From Acidovorax sp. 106 (lineage in GTDB: Bacteria; Pseudomonadota; Gammaproteobacteria; Burkholderiales; Burkholderiaceae_C): DNA of 64,000 bases. The translations under genes were made by a program, and so were the position numbers. The notes below the pieces were generated by a model. It saw only the letters and a program-made list of their open reading frames with translations, had not been told where the DNA came from and did not search any database. Positions 35,822 through 45,142 of the stretch are shown one piece after another; positions within the stretch are counted from its first letter, which is position 1; each line of letters begins with the position of its first letter. Where the stretch lies: the NCBI RefSeq assembly GCF_003663825.1, contig NZ_RCCC01000001.1:3852501-3916500 (forward strand). Direction: 5' to 3'.

Positions 35822-37522
35822 ATGGGGCTGAGCGTCAATACCAATGTGATGTCGCAGAGCGCGCAGCGCAGTCTGGGCCGTGTGCAGGGCGAGCTGGCCT
35901 TGTCCATACAGCGGCTTTCGTCGGGCCTGCGCATCAACAGCGCCAAGGACGATGCCGCCGGGCTGGCCATATCCGAGCGCTTTACCAGCCAGATCCGGGG
36001 GCTGAACCAGGCCGCGCGCAATTCCAACGATGCGTTGTCCCTTTTGCAAACGGCAGAGGGCGCGCTGTCTGGCGTCAGCGGCAATCTGCAGCGCATCCGC
36101 GAGCTGGCGGTTCAGGCGGCCAATGGCACCTACAGCGCCTCAGACAAGCAGGCCATACAGGCCGAGGTGGCGCAACTGGCCGCAGAGATCGACCGGTCTG
36201 CCCTGGCCACCCAGTTCAACGGCATGGCGGTGTTTGACCCCAGCCGGGCCAGTGCGGTGGGGGACGAGAATCAGCTGGCCGTGTTCGACGGCATGACCAG
36301 CGTGGGCAGCTGGCTGGAGAGCAGCGAGCAGTTGATTTCCAGCCTGTACGGCATCCAGGCCGATGGGGCGGCGCTGGAGATTCGCTACACCGGCTTTACC
36401 GACAACGCCGGTGGCGTCGCCGCCTACGTGCAGGCCACGGGCTTTGATGGGCAAGGCCGTGGCAACAATCTTGTTTTGCAGGTGGATATGGCAGATTTTG
36501 TGCCGCCCAACCTGCCCAACGGCGGCTCTGCCCCGTACTACAACGACCGCATCATTGCCCACGAAATGGTGCACGCCGTGATGGCGCGCGCCACCAACTG
36601 GCAGGACTTGACGGGCAACCACCTGTGGTTTGTGGAGGGCACGGCCGAATTCATCCAGGGGGCGGAGGAGCGTGTCAAAGCCGACGTGGCCAGCTCCAGT
36701 GCCGCCACAGTGGCTGCGGCCATCAATGGGCCGTCCAACACCAGCGCTTTTTACTCGGCCAGCTACTCGGCGGCGCGCTACCTGCACAGCCGAATCAAGG
36801 CGGCAGGGGGCGAGGGCATCAAGGACGTGCTCACCTACCTGAACAGCAACCCCGGCTCAACGCTCGACCAGGCACTGGCCAACGCGTCCAGCGGGCAGTT
36901 TGCCAGCGCGGCCGATTTCAAAACCCAGTTTGCGGCGGCGGGTGCTGCGTTCATCGGCGCGTTTGACTTGAACAACGCAGACACCGGTGCCATCGGGGGG
37001 CTGGATGTGGACGGAGGGGATGTGAAGACCGCCACCAGCACGGTGCCCAACAGCGGCAGCAAATCGGGCACCAATGTGCTGGATGGGTTCACGGAGTCGT
37101 TTGAGGCGATTGCCACCTCGGGCGGCTCCACAACGACCAAAGTGTTCCAGGTAGGGGCCAATGCCAACCAGACGCTGGAGACGCGGGTGGGTGCAGTCAA
37201 CCTCAGTGCGCTGGGCTTGCGCAGCACGCTGGATGTGACGATCTCGCCAGCCCAGGCCATCGTGGCGGTGGACCGGGCGCTGGACTACGTCAACAGCCAG
37301 CGCGCAGTGATTGGTGCCCAGTCTTCGCGGCTGGAGACCACGATGTCTACGCTGCAAAACACCAGCCAGAACCTGTCGGCCAGCCGCGCGCGCATTGTGG
37401 ATGCCGACTTTGCGGTCGAGGCTGCAGCCCTGGCGCGCCAGCAGATCCTGCAGCAGGCGGGCACTGCCATGGTGGCGCAGGCCAACCAGGTGCCCCAGGG
37501 CGTGCTGGCGTTGCTGCGCTGA
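35822..37522 (+). CDS. Flagellinolysin: flagellin with an inserted zinc metallopeptidase domain
   Basis: A 566-residue flagellin. Residues 1-140 are a canonical D0/D1 domain ([38 protein letters not shown]). The last 100 residues are the matching C-terminal D1/D0 ending in [22 protein letters not shown]. The variable region is replaced by about 250 residues with HEMVH at 247-251 and WFVEGTAEF at 269-277, a gluzincin-type zinc site with Glu272 as likely third ligand. This is the architecture reported for flagellinolysins, whose filaments are proteolytic. No other flagellar gene is nearby. It ends 30 bases before a convergent nuclease gene. Confidence 0.93.
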   Translation: MGLSVNTNVMSQSAQRSLGRVQGELALSIQRLSSGLRINSAKDDAAGLAISERFTSQIRGLNQAARNSNDALSLLQTAEGALSGVSGNLQRIRELAVQAANGTYSASDKQAIQAEVAQLAAEIDRSALATQFNGMAVFDPSRASAVGDENQLAVFDGMTSVGSWLESSEQLISSLYGIQADGAALEIRYTGFTDNAGGVAAYVQATGFDGQGRGNNLVLQVDMADFVPPNLPNGGSAPYYNDRIIAHEMVHAVMARATNWQDLTGNHLWFVEGTAEFIQGAEERVKADVASSSAATVAAAINGPSNTSAFYSASYSAARYLHSRIKAAGGEGIKDVLTYLNSNPGSTLDQALANASSGQFASAADFKTQFAAAGAAFIGAFDLNNADTGAIGGLDVDGGDVKTATSTVPNSGSKSGTNVLDGFTESFEAIATSGGSTTTKVFQVGANANQTLETRVGAVNLSALGLRSTLDVTISPAQAIVAVDRALDYVNSQRAVIGAQSSRLETTMSTLQNTSQNLSASRARIVDADFAVEAAALARQQILQQAGTAMVAQANQVPQGVLALLR

Positions 37523-37551
37523 GGGCGGCACGGCAGGTCTGCAGGTCTGGG

Positions 37552-38070
37552 TTAGCGCGGGTGCTGCCGATGCCGGTACGTCCACGGCGCTTGGGGCCGC
37601 TTTTGCGACCACAGCCCCACGTTCCGGGCCTGGGCCCGTTTCTGCAGCGGCTCCAGCTGTGGGTGTTGCTTGGCATAAGGCGTGTACACCCAGGCCAGGC
37701 CAGCGCTCACCTGGGCCGTTGCAACGTCTTGTCCGTTGCAACGCACATTGGCCACTGTGCGGCCATAGTCGTCCTTTTGCAGGGGCCGCAGCGTGGCTTG
37801 CTGCTTGAAGCACAGGCGTGCCAGGTTTTGCTTGGAGCGCAAGCCATAGGCCTGCTTGCTCTCTGGCGCATCGATGGCGGCAATGCGTACTTTGATCGGG
37901 CGGTAGGCCCCGGCTTGGCCGCAGCGGGCGGTGAGGGTGTCGCCATCGCTGATGGCGATGACAAGGCAGAGCAGGGTCGTTACGGGCACAAAAATCCAAG
38001 TCTGTGGTGGCGTGCGGCAGCGGCGGCCCACATGCCAGCGCCTGCACCACCTGTTCAATTTAAAGGGCAA
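37552..38070 (-). CDS. Thermonuclease-family (SNase-like) protein
   Basis: A staphylococcal-nuclease-fold protein of at most 172 residues. It shows ISDGDTLTARC, VRIAAIDAPESKQAYG (catalytic-loop aspartate and arginine), DDYGRTVANVRCNGQDVA and GLAWVYTPYAKQ. A hydrophobic stretch (VPVTTLLCLVIAIS) just before the domain looks like a signal peptide. The start is uncertain: no ATG is in frame, and GTG at 37989 just before the hydrophobic part may be the real start. It is likely an exported nuclease. Confidence 0.83.
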   Translation of the reverse strand: MPFKLNRWCRRWHVGRRCRTPPQTWIFVPVTTLLCLVIAISDGDTLTARCGQAGAYRPIKVRIAAIDAPESKQAYGLRSKQNLARLCFKQQATLRPLQKDDYGRTVANVRCNGQDVATAQVSAGLAWVYTPYAKQHPQLEPLQKRAQARNVGLWSQKRPQAPWTYRHRQHPR

Positions 38071-38396
38071 AGGGGCGCCACTATACGGGCTTCTTTCGTG
38101 GTGCCGCCCGTGCGCGCGAGGCCATTGTTAACGCTGCTTGCCGTTGTGTTTCTGGATGTTTTTTTGCGGCGTTTTTCGGGGTAAACGGCCCACTTCGCCA
38201 CTAAGATGCCACCGCTTGCCTGGGCCCCTGACGGGCCTTGGGCGGGCTTTTTTGCGCAGGCACAAGGCGCCCCGCTGGCGAATGGGTATACCCGCGACAG
38301 CAGGAGTGACACCAGAGGCGATGGCCCGATCCATCCCGATGGATGCGTTCAGCGCCCCGGGCTGCCTCCAACCAATCACAGGAAACCGATCCGACT
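38071..38396. other. Intergenic region upstream of the DUF3857 gene
   Basis: A 326-base gap between divergent genes. It contains T-runs at about 38157-38165 and 38248-38253, the second just after GGGCGGGC, but no convincing hairpin. I see no small gene, repeat copy or recognisable operator. It should hold the promoters of both neighbours. Confidence 0.4.
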
Positions 38397-40448
38397 ATGT
38401 TCAATTACCTCCAATGGGGTCGCCGTTGCTCGGCCGGGGCTTTGTGGGCCCTGGCGGTTTGGGGTGTGGGGGCAGGCGCCCAGACCACGCCGCCCAAGGC
38501 CGCAGCCGCTGCAGCGGGGGCCGCCGCTGGCGTGCCCGTGGTCTCGCAACTGTGGCATGTAGACTATGACGTGGCGGCCGATGGCAAGTCTTCGGTGGCC
38601 TACGCCACGCAGCACCAGGTGGCCCACGCCAGCGCGTTGGAGCGCATGAAATCGTTCTCCTTCTCCTACAGCGCAGGCATCCAGACCGCGCAAATCCTGG
38701 AGGCCTACACCCTCAAGGCCGACGGCCGCCGCATACCGGTGCCACCCACCAATTACCAGACTGTGGTGAGCGATGGCCGCGATGGCGCCAAGCCCCTGTT
38801 CTCTGACCGCACCCGCATCTCCGTGGTGTTCCCGGACCTGGCCGTGGGCGATTCGGTGGGCATGCGCTACCGCATTGATGACAAAGAGCCCATCTTTCCG
38901 GGCGCCTTCTCGGTGGTGCAGGGCTTCTCGCCGTATGGTGTGCACGAAGACAGCCGCGTCACCATCCGCGCGCCCAAGGGCCTGAACCTGCGCTTTGAAG
39001 CCCACGGCCTGCAAGAGCAGCCCCCGGTGCAAGACGGCGACGCCACCGTGCGCCAGTGGCGCTACCAGAACACCACCCCCAAGGCCTGGGACGAGGCCGA
39101 TGCCGGCATCTGGCGGCTGGACGAATCGCCCGTGCTGCTGGCGAGCACGTTTGCCGACTACGAAAGCATTGCCCGCGCCTATGGCGAGCGCGCCTTGCCC
39201 AAGGCCCGGCCCACACCGCGCATCGAGTCGCTGGCCCAGTCCATCGTGGGCGCGCAGACCGACCCGCGCGAACGCGCACGGCTACTGTACGAATGGGTGT
39301 CCACGCAAATCACCTACGGCGGCAATTGCATTGGCGTGGGGGCCGTGGTGCCGCGCGATGTGGACGTTGTGCTCGACAACAAAATGGGCGATTGCAAAGA
39401 CCACGCCACGCTGCTGCAGGCGCTGCTGACCGCGGTGGGCGTGCGCAGCGAGCAGGTGCTGGTCAATGCGGGCGAGCTGTATGACCTGCCCACCACGCCG
39501 GTGGTTTCCACCGTCAACCACGTCATCAACTACCTGCCCGATTTCAAGATGTACCTGGACGCCACCGCCAAGCAGGTGCCCTTTGGCTACCTGCCCGGCA
39601 GCGCCTACGCCAAGCCGGTGATCCATGTGGGCGCGGACAAGGCGCTGGCCAGCATCCCGCCCGGCAGTGCCGACCTGACGGAGCAGCGTGCGCATACCAG
39701 CATCCAGATCGCGGCTGATGGCAGCGCCAAGGGCAGCCTGCAGGCCTCCTTCAAGGGGCTGGCTGCCGCCCAGATGCGCAGCTACATGGCCGATTTGCAG
39801 GGCGACGGCGAGCGCGACTTTGTGCGCAACATGCTGGCCAGCGGGGGCTTCAAGGGCCAGGGCGTGCTGGACCGGGGCGACCTGGCACCTGCCAAGGAGC
39901 TGTCGGACAGCTACAGCTTTTCGATCACCTTCGAGATCGCCAAGTACCTGCAGGCAGGCAAGCGCGGCGCCTTTGTGCTGGCCCCGGTGCTGAACCTGCC
40001 CATGGGCATTGCGCGCCTGGCCGAGGCCGAAGAAAAGCACCTGCCGCGCAGGCGCACGGGCTGCTACGGATACCACAGCTACGAAACCTATGACGTGGAA
40101 TTGGGCGCGGGCGTGGCCTTCAACCGCGTGCCGCCCAATCTGCAAACCCGCAACCAGGCACTGAACTACAGCGCCACCTACCAGCGCACCGCCAATGGCT
40201 ACAAGGTCAGCCGTGAGGTGCACGACACCACGCCGCAGGGCCTGTGCACGCCAGAGTACGCCGCGCAGTGGAACAACGAGGTCAAGCCCATCGCGCAAAA
40301 CCTGCAAAGCCAGATTTTTTACCAGCGTGGCGAGCCGGCCAAAGAGCAGGCCAAGGGCGCCCAAAAGGGCCAGGTCAAAGGCCAGGCCAGGGGCGCTGCC
40401 AAGGGGCCAGCCAAAGCCCCGGGCAAGGTGCAACCCAAAAAGCGATGA
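38397..40448 (+). CDS. DUF3857 / transglutaminase-like exported protein
   Basis: A 683-residue exported protein. It has an N-terminal signal peptide (ALWALAVWGVGAGAQ) and a DUF3857 domain at about residues 40-230. A transglutaminase-like domain follows at about 275-400, with its catalytic cysteine in MGDCKDHATLLQALL. A beta-rich C-terminal region comes last and ends in a basic Lys/Ala/Gly/Gln tail. The start at MFNYLQWG follows AGGAAA. The biochemical role is unknown; related proteins are periplasmic. Confidence 0.88.
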   Translation: MFNYLQWGRRCSAGALWALAVWGVGAGAQTTPPKAAAAAAGAAAGVPVVSQLWHVDYDVAADGKSSVAYATQHQVAHASALERMKSFSFSYSAGIQTAQILEAYTLKADGRRIPVPPTNYQTVVSDGRDGAKPLFSDRTRISVVFPDLAVGDSVGMRYRIDDKEPIFPGAFSVVQGFSPYGVHEDSRVTIRAPKGLNLRFEAHGLQEQPPVQDGDATVRQWRYQNTTPKAWDEADAGIWRLDESPVLLASTFADYESIARAYGERALPKARPTPRIESLAQSIVGAQTDPRERARLLYEWVSTQITYGGNCIGVGAVVPRDVDVVLDNKMGDCKDHATLLQALLTAVGVRSEQVLVNAGELYDLPTTPVVSTVNHVINYLPDFKMYLDATAKQVPFGYLPGSAYAKPVIHVGADKALASIPPGSADLTEQRAHTSIQIAADGSAKGSLQASFKGLAAAQMRSYMADLQGDGERDFVRNMLASGGFKGQGVLDRGDLAPAKELSDSYSFSITFEIAKYLQAGKRGAFVLAPVLNLPMGIARLAEAEEKHLPRRRTGCYGYHSYETYDVELGAGVAFNRVPPNLQTRNQALNYSATYQRTANGYKVSREVHDTTPQGLCTPEYAAQWNNEVKPIAQNLQSQIFYQRGEPAKEQAKGAQKGQVKGQARGAAKGPAKAPGKVQPKKR

Positions 40449-40468
40449 GATGGGTTGAAGGTATTTAG

Positions 40469-40526
40469 GATTTTTGGCTGCTAAGGCTTATGGATAAAGC
40501 GCTGGCAGCTATTGAAGTGATAGCAT
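40469..40526. repeat. Family A palindromic repeat, copy 6
   Basis: TTTTGGCTGCTAAGGCTTATGG then AAAGCGCTGGCAGCTAT and GATAGCA. It lies 21 bases after the DUF3857 gene. The rest of the gap to 40753 holds nothing I can name. Confidence 0.75.
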
Positions 40527-40753
40527 TGATGGGCTGCCAGCCCGTGGCGTAGCCAAGGCGGTGTGAACGGTTGCTGCGCAAAGAAGGGGAACTCCCGCCT
40601 CCCCAGGGGGCTCTGCCCTGGTGGGTTTCTTTGCTGTGCGGCTGGGGGCTTTTGGTGCGACGGCCCTGGGCTTCATGGGGCCGCCCCAAAAACAGGCTAC
40701 CCTTTCACACTGGTGGGTCACACAAGCCATCGGCAGGGCGCGGCACACGGCAC

Positions 40754-41386
40754 ATGCCCAGTTTGGAGAAAACGGTTTTGAAGCATCTTTTACGCGCACA
40801 CGTTGGCGGCGCCTTGTCGGCTTTGGTGGGGCGACTGACGCCCTGGGCCGCCCTTGGTGCGGCAGCCCTGTTGGCAGGCTGCGCTGCCACCGGCCCTGCG
40901 CCCAAGTTCTATGGCCCGCAGGAGAAGTTCGGCTCGGTCGCCACCTATTCACGCCTGTTTGATGCCACGCCTGCGCAGACTTGCGAAGCCTCGCGCCGCG
41001 CCTTGCTCAGCCAGGGCTACCTCATCAACACCACCACGGCCGAGATGGTGGAGGGCAAAAAGAGCTTCCAGCCCAGTGCAGAGACCCACTTGCAAATGGT
41101 CATCCGGGTGGTGTGCGTGCCCGACTCTCCCAGCGGAAAGGTCAGCCTGGGCTTTGTGACGGCCCTGCAAGACAGCTACACCCTGCGCAAAACCAATAAC
41201 TCGGCCAGCCTGGGGGTGGGGGCGCTGGGGTCGGTGTCCTTGCCCATTGCGGCCAGCAGCGACTCGCTGGTCAAGGTGGGCAGCGAGACCATTGCGGCCG
41301 ACAGCTTCTACGACAGCTTTTTTGACCTGATCAAGCGCTACCTAGTGGCCGATGATGTGCCCGCTGAGGTTTCGGCAGGCAGTTAA
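40754..41386 (+). CDS. DUF2242 lipoprotein
   Basis: A 210-residue outer-envelope lipoprotein of the DUF2242 family. A basic N-terminus and a hydrophobic segment end in the lipobox LLAGC, with Cys at about residue 36. The mature part contains FDATPAQTCEASRRALLSQGY, EMVEGKKSFQP and GSETIAADSFYDSFFDLIKRYL. The start at MPSLEKTVLK lies near GGCACACGGC, with no strong ribosome site; the frame is open upstream. Function is unknown. Confidence 0.82.
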   Translation: MPSLEKTVLKHLLRAHVGGALSALVGRLTPWAALGAAALLAGCAATGPAPKFYGPQEKFGSVATYSRLFDATPAQTCEASRRALLSQGYLINTTTAEMVEGKKSFQPSAETHLQMVIRVVCVPDSPSGKVSLGFVTALQDSYTLRKTNNSASLGVGALGSVSLPIAASSDSLVKVGSETIAADSFYDSFFDLIKRYLVADDVPAEVSAGS

Positions 41387-41515
41387 AACGGATATTCGAC
41401 CCCTCCCCAGGGGCTCAACCCTGAACCCAGGCCAGGCGCGTTCACCGCCCTGGCCTTTACTTTTGGCGCCGATTGCGGGACGATTTGGTTTTCTGCACTG
41501 CAACAGGAGACAGCC

Positions 41516-41911
41516 ATGGATTCCGTTCAGCCCCGCATCGACCCCGTGAGCCGCTACGGCGCAGTGAACCCCACGGACGGGGTGCAGCCTGCGGGCCGTG
41601 CCACGGTGGGCAACCGCAACGCATCGCAGGCGGCAGATACCCCTGCCACCCCGGCCAGCGCAACCACCGTGACCCTGAGCCGCCGCGCGCAAGAGCTGGC
41701 GGCACAGGAAACCCAGGAAGAAGCCCGCGAAAGCACCCAGCAGGTCAGTGACGCGGCGCAAGCCCGCCAGGACACTGCCGATGCAGCGGCTACCGCTGCG
41801 GCCCAGCAGGCCACCGCAAACAGCGCCAGTAACACCAACAGCACCAGCCCGCGCGATGCCCAAGTGCGCCGCGCCTATCAAGCCAGCGAGGGTGCGGCCT
41901 CTGTGGCCTGA
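41516..41911 (+). CDS. Ala/Gln/Thr-rich hypothetical protein
   Basis: A 131-residue hydrophilic, low-complexity protein. Segments are TVTLSRRAQELAAQETQEEA and long Ala/Gln/Ser runs that could form helices. A good ribosome site (CAGGAGA) lies seven bases before the ATG. The VTLSxRAQ motif resembles peptides in small flagellar or secretion-associated proteins, but I would not assign a role. It is followed 51 bases later by a similar small gene. Confidence 0.65.
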   Translation: MDSVQPRIDPVSRYGAVNPTDGVQPAGRATVGNRNASQAADTPATPASATTVTLSRRAQELAAQETQEEARESTQQVSDAAQARQDTADAAATAAAQQATANSASNTNSTSPRDAQVRRAYQASEGAASVA

Positions 41912-41962
41912 CCCATCCTCCCCGGCCCCCACCGCACGCCACCCGCGCGCTAGGAGTTCACC

Positions 41963-42340
41963 ATGGTCACCGCCGTCAGCAGCGCCGCCGCAGCGCCCAG
42001 CAGCTCGTATGCCGTGCAGACCGCCCGGCGTGAAGCCCTGCAGGCTGAGCAAACGGCGCAGAACTTGCAAACCCAGGCCGAGGCCGCCCAGCGCAGCGCC
42101 GACCAAGAGCAGGCCCGGGCCGATGATTTGAGCGGCCAGTCGGCCGATGCGAGCCAGCGGTCGGTCAGTGCACGGCGCAATCTGGCGGCGGCGAATGACC
42201 CAGCCTCTCGCACGGCCAGCCAAACTCAGGCCCAGGCCGTGGCGCCTGCGGCACCTCCTGAAAATACCCGCTTGCTCAGTGCTTCCGGCCGCGTGGCCGG
42301 TGGCGTCAGTGCTGGGATGTTTGTGAACGTGTACGCCTGA
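41963..42340 (+). CDS. Ala/Gln-rich coiled-coil hypothetical protein
   Basis: A 125-residue protein. Residues 20-75 are a heptad-like Ala/Gln/Glu coiled coil (EALQAEQTAQNLQTQAEAAQ), and the C-terminus ends in ASGRVAGGVSAGMFVNVYA. TAGGAG lies eight bases upstream of the ATG. Composition and position pair it with the preceding gene. No family is recognised. Confidence 0.6.
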   Translation: MVTAVSSAAAAPSSSYAVQTARREALQAEQTAQNLQTQAEAAQRSADQEQARADDLSGQSADASQRSVSARRNLAAANDPASRTASQTQAQAVAPAAPPENTRLLSASGRVAGGVSAGMFVNVYA

Positions 42341-42391
42341 ACGGGTTGCTACGGTCTTGCTGTGATGGATCCGGCACGGACCTTCTTGATG

Positions 42392-42473
42392 CGTTCACGC
42401 TGAGCCTTTCGACGGGCTCAGGACAGGCTTGTCGAAGCGCTGCGCAAGGTTTCGACAAGCTCAACCCGAACGG
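42392..42473. repeat. Family B REP-like element, copy 1
   Basis: An 82-base element with GTTCACGCTGAGC at one end and CTCAACCCGAACGG at the other, and TTCGACAAGC-type arms between. It is an inverted-repeat copy of the GTTCGGGCTGAGCCTGTCGA family. Confidence 0.8.
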
Positions 42474-42575
42474 ATATTTCAAGTTCGAAGAAGCTCGCTC
42501 GATAGCACTACAACACGCCCAAGGTCTTGTGGGGCCGTGGTCATTTCCGCCCCGGGGCCGTGCCCCTCACTCCAA

Positions 42576-43250
42576 TCACTGCACCGCCACCTGTTTCCAT
42601 GCCCCCGGCGCCAGCCCTTCCAGCGTGTAGGGGCCCACGGCGGCGCGCACCAGCCGCAGCGTGGGGTACCCCACGGCGGCGGTCATGCGCCGCACCTGGC
42701 GGTTGCGGCCTTCGCGTATCACCAGCTCCAGCCAAGCCGTCGGGATTGACTTGCGCTCGCGGATGGGCGGCACCCGGGGTGCCAGAGCGGGTGCGGGGTC
42801 CAGCAAGCGGGCCTGGGCGGGCAGGGTAGGGCCGTCGTTGAGTTGTACGCCCTGGCGCAGTGCGGCAAGGGCGGCCTCATCGGGCACGCCCTCCACCTGC
42901 ACCCAATAGGTCTTGGCCATCTTGAAGCGCGGGTCGGCAATGTGGGCCTGCAGCTTGCCATCGTTGGTCAGCAGCAAAAGCCCTTCGCTGTCGGCGTCCA
43001 GCCGACCGGCCACATACACGCCGGGCAGGTCGATGTAGTCCTTGAGGCCCTGCCACTGCCCCTCGGGGGTGAACTGGCTGAGCACGCCGTAGGGCTTGTT
43101 AAAGCAGATGAGCTGCACCGCCTCGGGGGCGATGCGCTCGGTCACAGGCCTGCGCGCGGGCGCTGGGGATGGGCGTGTGGCTTTGGCCGGGCCTGTGCGC
43201 GGGGCGGCGGCAGGGCGCGAGAGTGTGGGGCGGCGTGGGGGCTGCGTCAT
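42576..43250 (-). CDS. rluE: 23S rRNA pseudouridine synthase, RluE/RsuA family
   Basis: A 224-residue RsuA-family pseudouridine synthase. The catalytic aspartate lies in [19 protein letters not shown]. The N-terminus is a basic Pro/Ala-rich extension without an S4 domain, followed by [40 protein letters not shown] is the family C-terminal signature. The absence of an S4 domain and the short core fit RluE, which modifies 23S U2457 in E. coli. The assignment to that site is by similarity only. Confidence 0.85.
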   Translation of the reverse strand: MTQPPRRPTLSRPAAAPRTGPAKATRPSPAPARRPVTERIAPEAVQLICFNKPYGVLSQFTPEGQWQGLKDYIDLPGVYVAGRLDADSEGLLLLTNDGKLQAHIADPRFKMAKTYWVQVEGVPDEAALAALRQGVQLNDGPTLPAQARLLDPAPALAPRVPPIRERKSIPTAWLELVIREGRNRQVRRMTAAVGYPTLRLVRAAVGPYTLEGLAPGAWKQVAVQ

Positions 43251-43357
43251 GCCTGTGCAAACGTGAACGGGTGGAGGGGGCAGATGGGGACGGTGGGGCA
43301 GAGCTTGCAGGGCCGTGCGGTCATCGGGTGGGGCAGTGCAGGCCCCGGTCAAAGCCC

Positions 43358-43615
43358 TCAGTCCTCGTCTTTGCCCACCACGGCCCTCACGCCTGCAGCG
43401 CCTATGTCCACCGTGGTGCCCACCACGGTAGCTCCCACCTTCACGGTGGTGCTGACCACCGTCACGGCCGCGTCGGCCACGGCCACCACCGCACAGCCAG
43501 AACACAGCAGGGATACGGTGCACACAGCCGCCCACAGCATGGCGCCGGGCCGTGGGTGGGGCTTGGCGTGGCAGGCTGCGGCAGAAGTCTGGAGGGTTGA
43601 GCGAAGGCTGGGCAT
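43358..43615 (-). CDS. Small NF038104-type lipoprotein
   Basis: A lipoprotein of about 85 residues (length depends on start). The signal ends at the lipobox LCSGC. The mature chain ([44 protein letters not shown]) is Val/Ala/Thr-rich with the family's repetitive pattern. The start is uncertain: ATG at 43615 or the later ATG at 43540. It lies between the rluE-like and M23 genes. Function is unknown. Confidence 0.65.
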   Translation of the reverse strand: MPSLRSTLQTSAAACHAKPHPRPGAMLWAAVCTVSLLCSGCAVVAVADAAVTVVSTTVKVGATVVGTTVDIGAAGVRAVVGKDED

Positions 43616-43679
43616 GGTGATGGCGGGTGAAAAGGCGAGAGCGATGGGGCGACGCGGGCTGTGGGCCGCTGCCGCATTG

Positions 43680-44567
43680 TCATTCAATGAACAGGGCCGG
43701 GTCCACCATGGTGCGGTTGAGCATCACGCCCCAGTGCAGATGCGGCCCGGTCACGCGGCCGGTGGCGCCCACCTTGCAAAAGGCTTCCCCCGTCTGGACG
43801 GTGTCGCCCACGCGGACCTGAATGCTGCTCAGGTGGCAGTACATGGTGAGCAGGCCGTGGCCGTGGTCCAGCCACACGGTGCCGCCATTGAAGAAGTAGT
43901 CGCCCGTGTCAATGACGGTGCCAGGCAGCGGCGCCACGATGGGGGTGCCCGTGGGGGCGGCAATGTCCATGCCGCTGTGCGGGTTGCGCGACTGCCCGTT
44001 GAACACCCGCCGCAGCCCGAACGAGCTGGAGCGGCGCCCCGGCACGGGCTGCTGCATGCGCAGCGATGGCAGGGCACCGCCTGCGGGCTCGCTCCAGGTG
44101 GCCATCACGCGGGCCTGGTGGTCGCGCTCGCGCTCGTAGCGGGCTTGGTCTTCGGGCGACAAATCCACGGTGCGGGGAGACACCTTGAGTTGCTGCTCTG
44201 CATAGCGTTTGGGCGCCACGGTGTAGGGCAACTGCCGGGCCTGCGCCAGTTGGGCATCCGCGCCGCTGGCCAGCAGCGTGGCGTGTGCGCTGCCCACGGC
44301 GGCGGCCAATGGGATGCCCAGCACCGCCGTCCACTCGATGGCATCGCCCACCACCAGCACAGGCACGTCGGCATCACCTTGGTGCACCTGCACCCGGGGC
44401 CGCTGCGGCGCGGGGCCCAGCGACAGGCGCGCCACGCCGCCCGGCACCTGCAGCGCGTGCGGCCACACCACGGGCGCGGCGGGCTGCGGCTTGGCCGCCC
44501 AACTGGCGCCCGGCAAAGACAAAAGACCCAGGGTGGTGAGCAGCGTGCGGCGGTGGGGTTGGTGCAT
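43680..44567 (-). CDS. M23-family metallopeptidase
   Basis: A 295-residue exported peptidase. An N-terminal signal (HRRTLLTTLGLLSLPGASWAA) is followed by a beta domain and a C-terminal M23 (LytM) catalytic domain. The zinc ligands are in NPHSGMDIAAPTGTP and GPHLHWGVM, and both motifs are intact. It probably cleaves peptidoglycan cross-bridges. The start at MHQPHRRT is chosen because upstream codons run into a family A repeat. Confidence 0.92.
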   Translation of the reverse strand: MHQPHRRTLLTTLGLLSLPGASWAAKPQPAAPVVWPHALQVPGGVARLSLGPAPQRPRVQVHQGDADVPVLVVGDAIEWTAVLGIPLAAAVGSAHATLLASGADAQLAQARQLPYTVAPKRYAEQQLKVSPRTVDLSPEDQARYERERDHQARVMATWSEPAGGALPSLRMQQPVPGRRSSSFGLRRVFNGQSRNPHSGMDIAAPTGTPIVAPLPGTVIDTGDYFFNGGTVWLDHGHGLLTMYCHLSSIQVRVGDTVQTGEAFCKVGATGRVTGPHLHWGVMLNRTMVDPALFIE

Positions 44568-44613
44568 GGAGTGCGAAGCGGTGAGGGTGCGGGAGAGCAG
44601 CGGCAGATTCAAA

Positions 44614-44668
44614 GAAAAATAGCTGCCAGGGCTCATTTTATAAGCGCTGGCAGCTATCAATTTTGATG
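44614..44668. repeat. Family A palindromic repeat, copy 7
   Basis: AATAGCTGCCAGGGCTCATTTTATAAGC then GCTGGCAGCTATC. It separates the M23 gene from the next minus-strand gene. Its translation gives the spurious N-terminal residues seen upstream of the M23 start. Confidence 0.8.
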
Positions 44669-44735
44669 CGGTGAGTTGGCGTGGGGCCGTGCGAATCACG
44701 GTACGCCGCGCACCGCCAGCCCCGTCACAAGAACA

Positions 44736-44984
44736 TCAGTGGGTGACAAACTCGTAGGTCACCGATTCGCTGTCCACCATGTCCAGCACGTCGTTGAGCA
44801 CGTCGTCATCGTCGGTGCTGCTCCAGGTTTCTTCGGGGTTGGTGGCAAACAGGGGCTCAATGGCAACGTCCATGAAGGTGCCGTTGGGCAGCTTGAGCAC
44901 AGGGGTGCCTTCCGAGGTGCCCACCAGCTCCCAGTCGTCGGGCACGGACATTTCAAGCTGGATGGTGACGTTGAGTTTTTTCAT
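44736..44984 (-). CDS. Small acidic hypothetical protein
   Basis: An 82-residue acidic protein (MKKLNVTIQLEMSVPDDWELVG...) with a run of aspartates near residue 60. It resembles small conserved proteins near other genes in betaproteobacteria, but I recognise no family. CAGGAATG lies just upstream of the start. No signal or membrane segment is present. Confidence 0.7.
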   Translation of the reverse strand: MKKLNVTIQLEMSVPDDWELVGTSEGTPVLKLPNGTFMDVAIEPLFATNPEETWSSTDDDDVLNDVLDMVDSESVTYEFVTH

Positions 44985-45021
44985 GGTGCATTCCTGAGGG
45001 TAAGGCGGCGAGGGTAACCGA

Positions 45022-45080
45022 ATTTTGAATAGAAAGTGCTGCCAGCGCTCAAGGAATAAGCGCTGGCAGCTATAAAAAGA
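45022..45080. repeat. Family A palindromic repeat, copy 8
   Basis: GTGCTGCCAGCGCTCAAGGAATAAGCGCTGG... with GCAGCTATAAAAAG tail: strongly palindromic GCTGCCAGCGCT / AGCGCTGGCAGC. It lies between two minus-strand genes. Confidence 0.85.
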
Positions 45081-45142
45081 GGAGCTAGCTGGCCCGGGCT
45101 GCTTTGGGTGGGCGGGCTGCCTTGCCTTCGGTGCAGGCCGTT

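Noticed and set aside
36140..36787. 215-codon frame antisense to the flagellinolysin insert
   Set aside because: It is antisense to a flagellin/peptidase with complete motifs and has no domain of its own.
45022..45080. Short frames giving IAASAYSISAGSYF-like peptides at several places
   Set aside because: These are translations of family A repeats extending real genes upstream, not protein similarity.
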